From: Tupaia tana
Lineage: Eukaryota; Chordata; Mammalia; Scandentia; Tupaiidae
Direction: 5' to 3'
Length of the DNA: 64,000 bases
NCBI GenBank assembly: GCA_026018925.1
Contig: JAKSZU010000018.1
Coordinates: forward strand, 28,396,452 to 28,460,451
Part shown: piece by piece, positions 29,230 through 40,128 of the stretch
How positions within the stretch are numbered: position 1 is the first letter of the stretch
Layout: the number at the start of each line of letters is the position of its first letter
Program-made: the position numbers and the translations under genes
Notes under the pieces: model-generated
Seen by the model: only the letters and a program-made list of their open reading frames with translations
Database searches by the model: none
What the model was told of the DNA's origin: nothing

Positions 29230-29342
29230 ATAGCCCATTTCTTAATAACCATCTAAAGATTTTCACCCTCCTGGCAGTAGTCCCTGACATTCTTCTATCT
29301 TTTTCTTGTTATTTCATCTTTATCAATGTTTTCCTCCTTTTT

Positions 29343-29804
29343 TTTTTAGAAATATATATATTTTTAATTATTTAATTCCATTTGTTGTTGTTGTTATTAT
29401 TTTTTTGGGTGGGGGAGGTTTTTGCTATAGGGTGCGTGCACTCGCCAGAAAGACAGAGTGAGACAGAGAGACAGAAAGTGAGAAATCACCCCCCCAGGGG
29501 GGATGGCCACGGGCAACCCCTTCTCCATTCTCCTCTTGGGATCTTGGGCACACACGCACACGCGCCCAGCATGAGTTTAAGCCACCGGGTCGTGACTTGA
29601 ACTGCGTGGACTACATGGGAGTCCAACGACATAGCCATTACACTAACTGCTAGTCCCATGTTGTTGTTACTTTTTAATTTGACTAGAGAGAGAGAGAGAG
29701 AAAGGGAAAGCAAGAAAGTAAGTCGCCAGGTCTAGGACTCAAATCGTCAGCCATGTGGGAGGAATATACAGTGTCTTTAAACACCATGCCACCTGCTGTC
29801 CCCA
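29343..29804 (-). mobile_element. tSINE-B host split by tSINE-A
   Basis: The tail piece TTTTTAATTATTTAATTCC is at 29363. The body resumes at 29668 with AATTTGACTAGAGAGAG and ends with the head ATGCCACCTGCTGTCCCC. Confidence 0.75.
29397..29657 (-). mobile_element. tSINE-A nested in tSINE-B
   Basis: It is a full antisense copy. TTGTTGTTGTTA-type repeats flank both sides. Confidence 0.9.
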
Positions 29805-29812
29805 TTCATCTT

Positions 29813-30021
29813 TTTTTTTTTTTCTTTAAGTGTTTATTTCTTCCATGAGAGAAACAAAGGCAACATCCCCCATAGAATCCTAATGCTCTGATTTGCCTTC
29901 AGTTGTCAGCCAGTTGTGTGCTTGGTGTGCTCAGGAAGTCTCCAACTTGAACTGGGAATCTTTGCATGTGGGATTGCCTTATAGAGTGTCATGCTTTACC
30001 CCTGTACCACCATCTGGCTTC
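29813..30021 (-). mobile_element. tRNA-like SINE, D-like
   Basis: The antisense copy has a T-run and TTTATTTCTTCCATGAGAG at the 3' end, and a head ending TACCACCATCTGGCTT. The end matches tSINE-D (CTCTCATGGAAGAAA); the middle is diverged. Confidence 0.5.
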
Positions 30022-30030
30022 ATTTTCACC

Positions 30031-30268
30031 TTCTTTGAGGTTTTTTGCTATAGGTCACGTGTGCTCAGACTAAAAGCGAGAAATCCCCCCCCACCCCCCG
30101 CGCCCCCCCTTCCCATGACCACGCACAATCCATTCTCCTCTAGGGATCTTGTGCACGCATGCACGCAGATGAGCCCAGTGTAAGTTTAAGCCACCAGGTC
30201 CGGGACTCAAACCGCAGTTGACTACATGGGAGTCCAGCGACCTAGCCATTATGCGAACCGCTGGTCCC
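30031..30268 (-). mobile_element. tSINE-A, first of tandem pair
   Basis: TTTGAGGTTTTTTGCTATAGG is followed by a C-rich variant body and the head TATGCGAACCGCTGGTCCC. Confidence 0.88.
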
Positions 30269-30279
30269 CACCTTACTTC

Positions 30280-30540
30280 TTTTTTTTGGAGAGGTTTTTG
30301 CTATAGGGCGCGTGCACTCGCCAGACAGACAAGAGAGAGACATAGAGACAGAAAGCGAGAAATCACCCCCCGGGAGGATGGTCACGCCGCAATCCCTTCT
30401 CCTCCATTCCTCTCTCGGGATCTTGGGCACGCACGCACACGCGCCCAGTGTGAGTTTTAAGCCACCTGGTCCGGGACATGAATTGCGGTCGACTACATGG
30501 GAGTCCAGCGACATAGCCATTGCGCTAACTGCTGGTTCCA
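30280..30540 (-). mobile_element. tSINE-A, second of tandem pair
   Basis: It is a full antisense copy. CCACCTTACTTCTT flanks both sides, and a similar TTCACCTTCTT precedes the first copy. Confidence 0.93.
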
Positions 30541-30565
30541 GCCCACCTTACTTCTTAAATTAAAT

Positions 30566-30798
30566 AATTGGGTGGGGGGAGGGAGGCAAAGGTTGCATGT
30601 ACTCCCCAGAGAAAGATAGGAAGGACTCTTCAGTGGGTGTGGCACATCACAGTTCCCTGTATCTCTGTCCTGTTGGATTTTGAGTGGGTGTATGCGCACA
30701 TACCCAGCATGTTTTTCAAACCACAGGGCTAGGATTCAAACCACATGGTTAATCGTGTGGGATCTGGCTCTCTCAACTATCAAACCACAGGGTGGGCC
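30566..30798 (-). mobile_element. tSINE-C
   Basis: It has GCATGTACTCCCCAGAGAAAG, ACATACCCAGCATGTTTTTC and a head near CACAGGGTGGGCCC. Confidence 0.75.
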
Positions 30799-31330
30799 CT
30801 ATTTCTTAAGTTTCTTAGCCATTTAAAAATTTCTGTCTTCCTGGGATTAGTCTTTTGATCCCTCCAACTGCCTTTTCCCATTCTCTTGTTAATTAATGTT
30901 TTTTGTTAGATTCCATGAAGGAAAAATGAGATAGCATATTTGATAACACTTCTTAAAGTGAATTGATTTTTTATATCAATAAGGTTAGAGTAATGATGTT
31001 AAATCACAGCATTTATTATGATCCAATAAAGCGGGTGATTATCCCACTCAGCAAAAAACAGTTCCATATGGCTTGCATTAAAGCATATCAGCTGCTGCTT
31101 CATCTGAGGTGTCCCATTTGGCATTTTTAGGTGAAATCAGACAGTCCCCTCTTCTCAGGACAAACAGATATCATGGCTTTTATCTAAAATTATTGGACTA
31201 ATTATATAAAATATAAAGTAAGGTGGAAAATACCATCTTAATATTTTAAGTTTTATATTAGAAATTCAGCATTTTCCCTTTTAGATAATTAGTTTGAAAG
31301 TTTGTTTTCTTGGATTTATAGATTCTAGGT
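30799..31330. other. intron 1, unique
   Basis: This SINE-free half kilobase holds no recognised exon or repeat. AATAAAGCGGGTGATTATCC and GCATATCAGCTGCTGC are distinctive non-repetitive strings that could be conserved. Confidence 0.35.
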
Positions 31331-31510
31331 TTTTGTTGTTCCCCCCACCATTCGCTTAAGGGGTAGGGTGGGTGAATGAGGGTTGAAAAAGGAAAGAAGG
31401 GAGGGAGAGTAAGCACCCCTTTACTCTCCAGTGGGGAATAGTCATTCCCCGATCCTTTCTCCTCTCTAGGTCCCTCCTTTTGGGATTTTGGGCGTGAGTA
31501 CAAATGCATG
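31331..31510 (-). mobile_element. tSINE-C, truncated by the next copy
   Basis: The antisense 3' half has GGGCGTGAGTACAAATGC. The head is missing where the A copy starts. Confidence 0.72.
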
Positions 31511-31762
31511 AAGTGTGTTTTTCCTTTATTTTGAGAGATCTTTGCTGTAGGGCGTTTGTTCTTGCCAGAGAGACAGAAAGCAAGAAATCTCCCCCCTGGG
31601 GGGATGGCCATGCAGTAGACCCTTCTCCTCCATCCTTTTCAGATTTTGGGCACTGGCACACACGCACCCAGTGTGAGTTTTAAGCCACTGGTTCTAGGAC
31701 TTGAACTGTGGTTGATTGTGGGAGCCCAGCAATGTAACCATTATGTCATCTTCTTGTTCCAA
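31511..31762 (-). mobile_element. tSINE-A
   Basis: It reads TTTGAGAGATCTTTGCTGTAGGGCG, then the antisense body and a head near GTCATCTTCTTGTTCC. Confidence 0.86.
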
Positions 31763-31839
31763 GATCCATCTTAACAACCAAGCTATAGGCTGGCCCCAGT
31801 AAATATATTTAAAAAAAGATATTTTAAATATATCTGATA

Positions 31840-31940
31840 TTTCTGTAGAGCATGTATGCTTGCTGGAGAGACAGATAGACAGAAACAGACACTGTGTGGG
31901 ATCCAACTACCTTAATCACCCTGCCAGCTAGGTGGCTCTT
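31840..31940 (-). mobile_element. tSINE-C remnant, internally deleted
   Basis: TTCTGTAGAGCATGTATGCTTGC is joined to GTGTGGGATCCAACTACC, with the middle lost. Confidence 0.6.
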
Positions 31941-32264
31941 CAGTGAATACATTTTAATTGTAAAAGATTGTAGGAATAGTTGATTAATTGCTACAGAAGT
32001 GCCTCAGTCAATATTGCTTTGAAAATATCTTTCCTCTGTTCACAAGTTCTTCAAAAATATCTTTGCTGATTTCTTCCATTTGAAAGCAACAGTACCATAT
32101 TACCTTGTACCATAGTCAAAATACTGTTACACAGTGGTTCATAAATAAATTGTTGCCCCTTTTAGGGACAAAAATCTCTGTCTACCAAAATGTCCATCAT
32201 TCCAGTCTAGTTTTAAGTGTGCTGTCTATGAATATTTACCCTAATTTCCATAAACTATTATTTT
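31941..32264. other. intron 1, unique
   Basis: Nothing is recognised here. Confidence 0.35.
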
Positions 32265-32506
32265 GGCCAGCCAGATAGTGTGGTGGTAGAGACAGCTGGA
32301 TCCTACATGGCTGACTGGGCAGTTCGAGTTTGGACTTGATGGCTTGAAAACAAGCCAGGCACATGTGCATGCCCAAAATCCCAGGAGGGTAATGGAGCAG
32401 AAGGGATTGTGGTGTGGTCATCCTATTATTGGGTACTTTTTCTTTCTGTCTTTGTCTCAATCTCTGGTAAACACATGTGCCCTATAGCCAAAAAAAGAAA
32501 AAAAAG
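32265..32506 (+). mobile_element. tSINE-C
   Basis: The head is GGCCAGCCAGATAGTGTGGTGG and the end is CATGTGCCCTATAGCC plus an A-rich tail. Confidence 0.84.
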
Positions 32507-32750
32507 TTGATTTCTTGTTATCCTGTGTGGCCAGTTTAACTTATTTGTCCCCTATACTGTCTTGTAACTTTTCTGACTTAGTAGGAAGGGATGAGAGACT
32601 TCTCCCACGATCATATATACAATTGTCCAAATAGTAATCAAGTAATGCTTCATCTGTTACGGTTGGGTAGCTTTATAGACTCTGACTTTCTTAGAAGCCA
32701 GTGCATTTTGGTTTTCATTCTCTGGGGTGACATACTATTTCTTTTCTTTT

Positions 32751-32928
32751 CTTTTTTTTTTTTTTTAAAGAATTATTTAATTTTTATTCACTGCCATTAT
32801 TTTATTTTTTTGAAGTTGACCAAGAGAGAGAAGGAAAGTGAGAAAGCAGGCTGCCAAGTCCGGGACTCGAACCGTAGTCAGCCATGTGGGAGTCCAGCCA
32901 TCAGAACCACGTTGCCACCTGCCAGCCC
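32751..32928 (-). mobile_element. tSINE-B with 15-bp target-site duplication
   Basis: The body and the head GTTGCCACCTGCCAGCCCC are clear. GACATACTATTTCTT flanks both sides. Confidence 0.93.
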
Positions 32929-32972
32929 CGACATACTATTTCTTAAGGCTATATTCATATTCATATATGTAT

Positions 32973-32978
<6 letters not shown>

Positions 32979-33007
<29 letters not shown>
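32979..33007. repeat. (TG)n microsatellite
   Basis: About 14 TG units are followed by TATAGTATATAGTATG. Confidence 0.9.
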
Positions 33008-33010
<3 letters not shown>

Positions 33011-33244
33011 GTATATAGTATGTGTACATGTTGACATATTTTAGAGAGCTAACTTCGAAAGTTAATTACACAGAATAATGGTATCTTTGGAAATGGAAGG
33101 CCTGAAATCTGAGGTGACTTCTGAGTTTAAGGTCAGACATGTTTTCCCACTCTAGCCTAACTTTCATTTTGTCCTTCCATAGTGTTTAAATGAATAAGTA
33201 AAGTCACTATAATTAAACACAGGGAAAAGAAAAAATACATTTGA
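33008..33244. other. intron 1, unique
   Basis: Nothing is recognised here. Confidence 0.35.
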
Positions 33245-33396
33245 GGGACTGTCAGGTGGCGTGGTAGTTAAGGGCGCTGGACTCCCACATGGCTGACCAT
33301 GGTTCAAGTCCTGGACCTGGTGACTTGCTTTCTCACTTTCTCTCTCTCTTTCTCTCTCTCACTCTGTCCATCTCTGTTCAAACTTAAAAATAAATA
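33245..33396 (+). mobile_element. tSINE-B
   Basis: The head is GGGACTGTCAGGTGGCGTGG. The end CTCTGTTCAAACTTAAAAATAA abuts the next SINE. Confidence 0.88.
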
Positions 33397-33577
33397 AGGA
33401 CCAGCAGTTAATGCAATGGCCGTGTTGCTGGACTCCCGTGTAGTCACCTGTGGTTCAAGTCCTGCACCCAGCGGCTTAAACTCACGCCGGGCATGTGTGT
33501 GTGCGTGCGTGCCCAAGATCACGAGAGGAGAATGGAGGAGAAGGGATTGTGCGTGGCCATCCCCCCACCCCGCCCCG
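33397..33577 (+). mobile_element. tSINE-A, 3'-truncated
   Basis: The head is GGACCAGCAGTTAATGCAATGG. The copy stops after the CCATCCCCCC region, where an antisense C copy takes over. Confidence 0.85.
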
Positions 33578-33816
33578 GCTTTGCTAGAGTGTACATTTGC
33601 CTCACCATAAAGAGAAAGGGAGAGGAGAAAGCACTCCTCATGGGGAATAGTCACATTGCAATCTCTAATCCATCTTTCCCATCTTTGGGGATTTAGGACA
33701 TATGTGTGTATTCACACTCATGCCTGATATGTTTCTTACCACCAGGTTTAAGACTCAAACTGCATGATTGGATTATGGGATCCCGCTGCCTTAACCACTA
33801 GGCCATGGAGCTATCC
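33578..33816 (-). mobile_element. tSINE-C
   Basis: GGCTTTGCTAGAGTGTACATTTGCC is followed by CATGCCTGATATGTTTC and a head ending CATGGAGCTATCCC. Confidence 0.78.
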
Positions 33817-33849
33817 CAGAAGGGCTTGGGTTTTTAAAAAGTTTTTTAG

Positions 33850-34088
33850 AGAGCCAACAGGTGTCATGAAGGTTGAGGCAAACTGGATCCCACTTGACCG
33901 TTTCTGTGGTTCAAGCCCTGAACCTGGCAGCTTGAAAATCATGTTTGGGCATATGTATGCCTAGAAGTCCTGAGAGGACAATGGAGGGCAGTGGTGTGGC
34001 CATCTACCCTAGGGAGTAATTTCTCACCTTCCCTCCCTCTCTCTTAAGCAAGTATATGTGCCCTGTAGAAACTAAAAAGAAAAAAACA
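33850..34088 (+). mobile_element. tSINE-C
   Basis: The head is AGAGCCAACAGGTGTCATGAAGG and the end TATGTGCCCTGTAGAAAC. Confidence 0.78.
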
Positions 34089-34158
34089 AGTTTGACAGCA
34101 GCACAGATGTTTGAGTAGGTTTTCTTTTGGTGTAATTCTGTTTCAAAAATAAAGTGGC

Positions 34159-34620
34159 AGGGCCAGCAGGTGATATGTGGTAGTTAAGGCACTGGACTCC
34201 CACACTGCTGACCATGGTGTATTTTTTTTTTCTTTTTTTGGAGAGGTTTTTGCTATAGGGCGCATGCGCTCGCCAGACAGAGTGAGACAGAGAGATAGAA
34301 AGTGAGAAATCATCCCCCGGGGGGATGGCCACGCCACAATCCCTTTTCCTCCATTCTCCTCTTGGGATCTTGGGCACGCACGCACGCACATGCACCTGAC
34401 ATGAGTTTAAGCCACCGGGTCTGTGACTTAAACCGTGGTCCACTACATAGGAGTCCAGCAACATAGCCGTTACACTAACTGCTGGTCCCTGCTGACCGTG
34501 GTTTGAATCCTGGACCTGGTGATTTGCTTTCTCACTTTACTTCTCTCTCTCTCTCTCTCTCTCTCTCTGGTGAACACACATATCCTGTAGCAAACTTAAA
34601 AAAATATAATAGTAAATAAC
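34159..34620 (+). mobile_element. tSINE-B host split by antisense tSINE-A
   Basis: The head piece is at 34159-34217. The body resumes at 34490 with GCTGACCGTGGTTTGAATCC. GCTGACCATGGT and GCTGACCGTGGT are the target repeats. Confidence 0.87.
34218..34489 (-). mobile_element. tSINE-A nested in tSINE-B
   Basis: It is a full antisense copy with the head TTACACTAACTGCTGGTCCC. Confidence 0.92.
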
Positions 34621-34623
34621 TCC

Positions 34624-34898
34624 TTTTTTTTTTTTTTTTTTTGGAGAGGTTTTTGCTATAGGGCGCGTGCACTAGCCAGACAGACAGACAGAGAGAGACA
34701 GAGAGATAGAAAGTGAGAAATCACCCCCCAGGAGGGATGGCCATGCCGCAATCCCTTCTCCTCCATTCTCCTCTTGGGATCTTGGGCATGCACGCACATG
34801 CGCCCGGCGTGAGTTTAAGCCACTGGGTCCGGGACTCGAACCGTGGTCGACTATGTGGGAGTCCAGCGACAAAGCCATTACGCTAACTGCCGGTCCCA
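34624..34898 (-). mobile_element. tSINE-A, full length
   Basis: A T-run of about 20 nt is followed by GGAGAGGTTTTTGCTATAGGG and the head TTACGCTAACTGCCGGTCCC. Confidence 0.93.
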
Positions 34899-35094
34899 GG
34901 AGAAGGAATTCTTAATGTTATGATATCCTGTTGAGGATATGGCCCTCTCTCTCTGAGCCCTTGTTATGTGTGTACATGAATTAAGTGAGTAGACATTAAT
35001 ACAGAAAGAAGTAGATTTAAGAAAGATACTCCCTGTTATCTTCTTAAGAGATATTTTTAAAATTTAAATATTTTTTAAAAATTATTTATTTATT

Positions 35095-35354
35095 GGGAAC
35101 CAGCAGTTAGCGTAATGGCTATGTCGCTGGACTCCCATGTAGTCGACCGAGGTTCGTGTCCTGGACCCGGTGGTTTAAAACTTATGCCGGGCGCGTGTGC
35201 GTGCGTGCCCAAGATCCCGAGAGGAGAATGGAGGAGAAGGGATTGCGGCATGACCATCCCCCCTGGGGGGTGATTTCTCACTTTCTATCTCTATGTCTCT
35301 GTCTGTCTGGCGAGCGCATGCACGCGCCTTAAGCGAAAACCTCTCCCCCCAAAA
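35095..35354 (+). mobile_element. tSINE-A inserted in the tail of a tSINE-B
   Basis: The head is GGGAACCAGCAGTTAGCGTAATGG. The A tail is interrupted as CCCCCCAAAAAA. Flanks are B-tail sequence. Confidence 0.92.
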
Positions 35355-35518
35355 AATTTATTTGTTTCATTCTGTTTGTTACTATTATTTTTAATTTGAC
35401 CAAACAGAGACAGAGAGAAAGGGAAAGGGGAGAGAGCAAGCCGCCAAGTCTGGGACTTGAACTGAGATCAGCCATGTGGGAATCCAGTACCCTTAACCAC
35501 CACGCCACCTGCTGTTCC
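35355..35518 (-). mobile_element. tSINE-B (its tail lies left of the inserted A copy)
   Basis: It reads TTTATTTGTTTC, TTTAATTTGACCAAACAGAG and the head CACGCCACCTGCTGTTCCCC. Confidence 0.85.
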
Positions 35519-35534
35519 CCTAAGAAGTAATTTT

Positions 35535-35673
35535 ATTACTATTACTTTTCTGTAGGGTGCGTGTGCTCACCAGAGAGACAAGAGAGATGTAAAATGAGAA
35601 AGCAAGCCACTGGGTCCTGGACTCAAATTGCAAAATTCAGCGTGCCTTAATAACCACCTCATCCCTGGTGGCC
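35535..35673 (-). mobile_element. tSINE, internally deleted
   Basis: TCTGTAGGGTGCGTGTGCTCACC is joined to a head-proximal piece CACTGGGTCCTGGACTC, ending CATCCCTGGTGGCCCC. Confidence 0.7.
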
Positions 35674-35694
35674 CCCCAAGTTGTTTTTCTTTCT

Positions 35695-35934
35695 CTCTTT
35701 TTTTTTTTTTGGAGAGGTTTTTGCTATAGGGCGCGTGCACTCCCCAGAAAGTGAGAAATCACCCCTCAGGGGGTATGACCACGCCATAATCCCTTCTCCT
35801 CCATTCTCCTCTCGGGATCTTGGGCATGCACGCACACATGCCCAGCATGAGTTTAAGCCACTGGGTCCAGGACTTGAACCACGGTAGACTATATGGAAGT
35901 CCAGTGAAATAGCCATTACGCTAACTGCTGGTCC
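35695..35934 (-). mobile_element. tSINE-A, short internal deletion
   Basis: It is a typical antisense copy lacking the GACAGAGAGAGA block. AAGTTGTTTTTC and AAATTGTTTTTC flank it. Confidence 0.9.
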
Positions 35935-35954
35935 CCCAAATTGTTTTTCAATAC

Positions 35955-36033
35955 ACCAGCTCTGGGACTAGCACCGTGCAGTCAGCCATGTGGGATTCAG
36001 CTACCTTAACCTCTGTGCTACCTGCTAGCCTGA
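35955..36033 (-). mobile_element. tSINE-C head fragment
   Basis: It reads CAGTCAGCCATGTGGGATTC, then TGCTACCTGCTAGCC. Confidence 0.7.
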
Positions 36034-36114
36034 AATGGCATCTTAGGAACAACATGAGAAAGAATATCTGTCATCTTGGAGAGGGGATGGATCAGTTTTG
36101 TCAAATTGATGGTT

Positions 36115-36229
36115 AGGGTGATCACATGTTCTGGTTTAAAACATCTGTTGTCTTGGTGTGAATTGTTAATGATGCCCCTTCACTTTTCAGAAGTGGCCTT
36201 GTTTGATTAATAAGTTACATGGTCACCAT
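36115..36229. mobile_element. short inverted-repeat DNA transposon remnant
   Basis: The ends GGGTGATCACATGT and ACATGGTCACC are inverted relative to each other, about 115 bp apart. The interior has GGCATCATTAAC (antisense) as in an old MITE that I cannot name. Confidence 0.5.
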
Positions 36230-36762
36230 ACCAATAGATCTAATAAGGGTTGAGAATTGCTGATTTATTTAATGCATTAACTTGTGCACATAATAAAGAT
36301 TTACTTGTATTACACTAGCATTTTTATCTGTTTTTCGAAGGAAGTTTCTTTCATAGTAGAGTAACACACACACAGACGGGCACTCCTAACAAGGTACTTA
36401 AACTGAGGTGTCGTGTTCCCCCCCCCCCCCCCCATCTCAGGTGGCCTGGGCCATGATCATGTACATCAAAAGTATACACAGAGGTCCCTGGATGATTCCT
36501 AGGTGGGCCTAGTAAGGTCAAGACTGTGCTGCCTGACCCTAGAAAGTCTTTAGATGTTAAAGTGGAAGAGATGTGATCCTTGCTATAAACTCATCAGAAG
36601 AGATAATTTAGTTGAAGTACTCAGTTGTATTTGAGGAATTCAGACCTTTTTGAAAGGTCATTCAAGACTTTACAGAGTTTGTTCTGAACCATAAGTATAA
36701 TAGGCTTATTATAGCATCTGTTTCATGGTAAAGCAATTCTGTTCCTTCTGTGTCACAAACTT
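36230..36762. other. intron 1, unique with (C)n
   Basis: A run of about 18 C lies at 36417-36435. No gene is recognised. Confidence 0.4.
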
Positions 36763-37005
36763 TTTTTTTTTTTTTTTTGTTATGTATTGTGCATAAGACA
36801 CAGAGAGAGAGAAAGAAAAAAGAGGGAAAGTGAGAAATCACTTGGGATGGCCACGCCGTGCACTCTTCTCATTTTTCTTTTGGGATTTTGAGCACACATG
36901 CACACATACCCAGTGTGATTTTCAAGGCACCAGATCCAGTACTCGAACTGTGAAGTCAACCATGTGGGATCCAGTCACTTTAACCTCCATGCCACTTGCT
37001 GGCCC
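36763..37005 (-). mobile_element. tSINE-C
   Basis: A T-run is followed by CACACATGCACACATACCC and the head ATGCCACTTGCTGGCCC. Confidence 0.83.
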
Positions 37006-37193
37006 TCCAACTCCAAACTTCTAATGAGTATCCTGTTGGGAGAAGCCAAGGACCTTCTGAAGTTGAGTTTGTGCACTGAACTTGAGAGGATGTAGAGTAG
37101 TATCTTGGGCATTTTTTTCTGTAAAACAGCTTTTGTGTAAGCTGACTGGATTAGCTCAGATATGGAAATTTCTAAAGAAACCTTTGGGATTGA

Positions 37194-37372
37194 GGCTGGC
37201 AGGTGCTGTGGTGGTTAAGGATACTGGACTCCCACATGGCCCACCACGGCTTGAGTCCTGGACCTGGCAACTTGCTTTCTCATTTTCTCTCTTTGTCTCG
37301 TGCTTGCTCTGTCCATCTCTGATCAACTTAAAAATAAAGTTAAGTGAAATAATTCTTATTAAAAAAAGAAAA
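37194..37372 (+). mobile_element. tSINE-B
   Basis: The head is GGCTGGCAGGTGCTGTGGTGG and the tail AAATAATTCTTATTAAAAAAAG. Confidence 0.87.
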
Positions 37373-37964
37373 CTTTTGGGATATGTATAGAGCTCTATTC
37401 ATTTTTTCTTGCGGTTTTTGGCTTATATTTTTACTGAAATTTCGTTATCAGTTGTTTCCAGGATTTTCACCCTGTGATCGTCATTGGAGGATCTGGCTCC
37501 CTTAACCACTGCCCCCCCCCCCCCTTTTTTTAATTGCTAGAAGACACGTGCTAGGCTGAAATAAAGCATCCTACAATAAGGCATTGTCATACTGCAGTCC
37601 CTTCTCTGTTTAACTTATTTAAGCTGTTATCTTTTTTTCTCCGATATTAATACTTCAGTGAAACCTGCTTAAATTTCTTTTGAGTTCTTGATGTAGTGTA
37701 TCTGGAATGGTCAGTCCTAAGAGTTGAATTATAATGTAAAGGGAAGTACAAGAAGCACTTTTATCGTATTACCAATTTGAATTTCAAGAAAGGTTTTTAC
37801 TAGTTTATACTATTGTTACTAGTCTGTTAAATCCTGATTGCCCATACTCTACTCATTATGGGGTATTTCTCAAACTTAAGGTTTTGCTAGTATGATACAT
37901 GACGTGCTATCATGATAACATGAAAGAAACTATTATACTTAGCTCTAAGAATATATAGCTGGTA
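37373..37964. other. intron 1, mostly unique
   Basis: A tSINE-C head scrap (GATCTGGCTCCCTTAACC) and a C-run lie at about 37488-37524. The rest holds nothing recognised. Confidence 0.4.
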
Positions 37965-38204
37965 GGACCAGCAGATGGGAGAATAGTTAGGTTGCTGAAC
38001 TCCCAAGTAGTTGACTGCAGATGGAGTTCCAAACCTGGCTGAAACTCATGCTGGGCACATGTGAATGTGTGTCCAAAATCCCAAGAGGAAATGGAGAAGG
38101 GATTGTGGCATGGCCATCCTCCCCCCACCCCAAGAGTGATTTGTTGCTTTCTGTCTCTGGTGAGCACATGTGCCCTATAACAAAATCTCTCTTTTTAAAA
38201 AAGC
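37965..38204 (+). mobile_element. tSINE-A, older copy
   Basis: The head is GGACCAGCAGATGGGAGAATAG and the end CATGTGCCCTATAACAAAATC. Confidence 0.83.
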
Positions 38205-38210
38205 AGAGGG

Positions 38211-38360
38211 GGGCCCAGCAGGTGGTTAAGTCTGCTTTACTCCCACATGGCTGACCGCAGTTCCAGTCCCAGACCTGGTGGCTTGCTTTCTCACTTTCTC
38301 TGTCTCACTCACTCTCTGGTCAAAATTAAATAAGTAAAGTTAAATAAAACAATTATTTAA
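38211..38360 (+). mobile_element. tSINE-B, head partly deleted
   Basis: It reads GCCCAGCAGGTGGTTAAG, a pyrimidine body and the tail AAATAAGTAAAGTTAAATAAAAC. Confidence 0.85.
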
Positions 38361-38489
38361 AAGAATTTGTAACTGGTAGGTTCGGTTACATCTAATGGAT
38401 ATAAGCATGATTTGTGTTTAACTTATTACTGTAAAATGAGCAAAAAAAGTATGTGGATATATTTCCAAGCCTTTCCTATTGTTACGTGT

Positions 38490-38738
38490 ATGTATGTGGG
38501 AGAGGTGAGTAAGAAGGTGCAAGTAGGAAGGAGGGACAGAGCATTCCCCTTAAACGGACTGATCATACCCTGATTCTTTTTTTGTTTCCCATTTCTCTAT
38601 CCCTTCAGGATCCTGGGTACATGGAATGTGCCTGGGATGCTTTGAAGCTGCTGGGTCTGGGAGTTGAGTCATAATACGCCGTGTGGGATCCAGCTCCCTC
38701 AGCACGGTGCTTAACTACTGAACTTCAGGCTGACCCCT
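38490..38738 (-). mobile_element. tSINE-C, old copy
   Basis: It has GTGTGGGATCCAGCTCCC and an end CTTCAGGCTGACCCC. Confidence 0.7.
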
Positions 38739-38839
38739 TCTTTTTTCAGAGGGATGTGGCAGTAGAGCATCAGGAAAACCAGTGCTTTTGTATGTATATA
38801 ACAATGTATAGTCTTTTACTTAATTTAGAAACTGGTCAA

Positions 38840-39121
38840 AGGGGGCAGGAGGAGGTGCAGTGGTTAAGGCACTGGACTCCCCCATGACTGAATGTGGTTC
38901 AAGTCCCAGGCTTGGTGGCTTGAAGATCAAGCCGGTGCATATGTGTGCATGCCCAAAATCCGGGGATGAGACTGGAGAACAACAAGAGATTGTAACATGG
39001 CCATCCCCCTGGGGGGGTAATTTCTGTCTTTCTCTCCCTCTCTCTCTCTTTCTCTTCCCCCTTTCTCCATCTAGAACATGTGCCCTGTGTGTGGGGGGGA
39101 GAACTTATAAAAAAGGAAAAG
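38840..39121 (+). mobile_element. tSINE-C
   Basis: The head is GGGGCAGGAGGAGGTGCAGTGG and the end ACATGTGCCCTGTGTGTGG. Confidence 0.8.
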
Positions 39122-39148
39122 AACCCTTAAAGATTATAATAATTTACT

Positions 39149-39376
39149 GGGACCAGCAGTTAGTGTAATGGCTGTGTCGCTGGATTCCCACATAGTTGAC
39201 CGCGGTTTGAGTCCCGGACCCGGTGGCTTAAACTCACGCCAGGCACGTGTGCATGCGTGCCCAAGATCCCAAGAGGAGAATGGAGGAGAGGGGATTGCAG
39301 TGTGGCCATCCCCCCAGGGGGTTATTTCTCTCTTTCTTTCTGTTGTCTTGTCTGGCGAGCACACGTGCTCTATAGC

Positions 39377-39417
<41 letters not shown>

Positions 39418-39442
39418 CCTCTCCAAAAAAAAGAAAAAAAAA
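39149..39442 (+). mobile_element. tSINE-A with a long A-run inside its 3' end and 20-bp target repeats
   Basis: The copy is typical up to GCTCTATAGCC, then has about 38 A (39377-39416) before GCCTCTCC and the normal tail. AAAGATTATAATAATTTACT flanks both sides. Confidence 0.94.
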
Positions 39443-39639
39443 GATTATAATAATTTACTTTCCTTTTCTAAGGTAATTTAATCTTCATGAATTTAATACA
39501 CCATACATGGTAAGTTCTGATTGTAAGAAAATTATGACCAGAATTTAGAACATGAAGTTGTGGATAAGATTCAGAGATTCTGTTTTTCAGTAGAACTTGG
39601 TGAAATTTTTAAAAAGATGATTTTGGGGGTATGTTTGTC

Positions 39640-39890
39640 TTTTCCTTTTTTCTTCTGCTTGCCAGAAGGTAGGTACACTTGCCAGAAAAAGAGAGAAAAG
39701 CCCTCCTCAATGGTGCATGACCATGCTGGAATCCTTTTTTGCTCCATTTCTCCGTCTTGCTAGTATTGAGGCATCCATACATGCCCAGCATGTTTTTGAA
39801 GTCCCTGGGACCAAGACTTAACTGCTGTCAACCGTGTGGGATCTGGTTCTCCATTCACAGCACTTAACCATTTTACTATGGGATTGGCTG
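39640..39890 (-). mobile_element. tSINE-C, old copy
   Basis: It has ACATGCCCAGCATGTTTTTG and a GTGTGGGATCTGG head region. Confidence 0.7.
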
Positions 39891-40128
39891 TTTTGCCCTT
39901 TTTCTTTTTTTGTACAGACTAGTTCCCTGGACTGAACAGGTGGTTTGGTTTGATAATCATCCTGTCATTTTAGTTATACAGATGCTTTGGAATTCTTTCT
40001 AAGTTCTTCTAGTAAACAGTTTAAACACTAAAAAGGAATTTGGCTCCTGGAAACCTTGGCCTTTTAAGCAGCCATTCAAATACCTAAAACATACTTGCTA
40101 AGGTATAACTCTAAAACCAAGTCTGATT

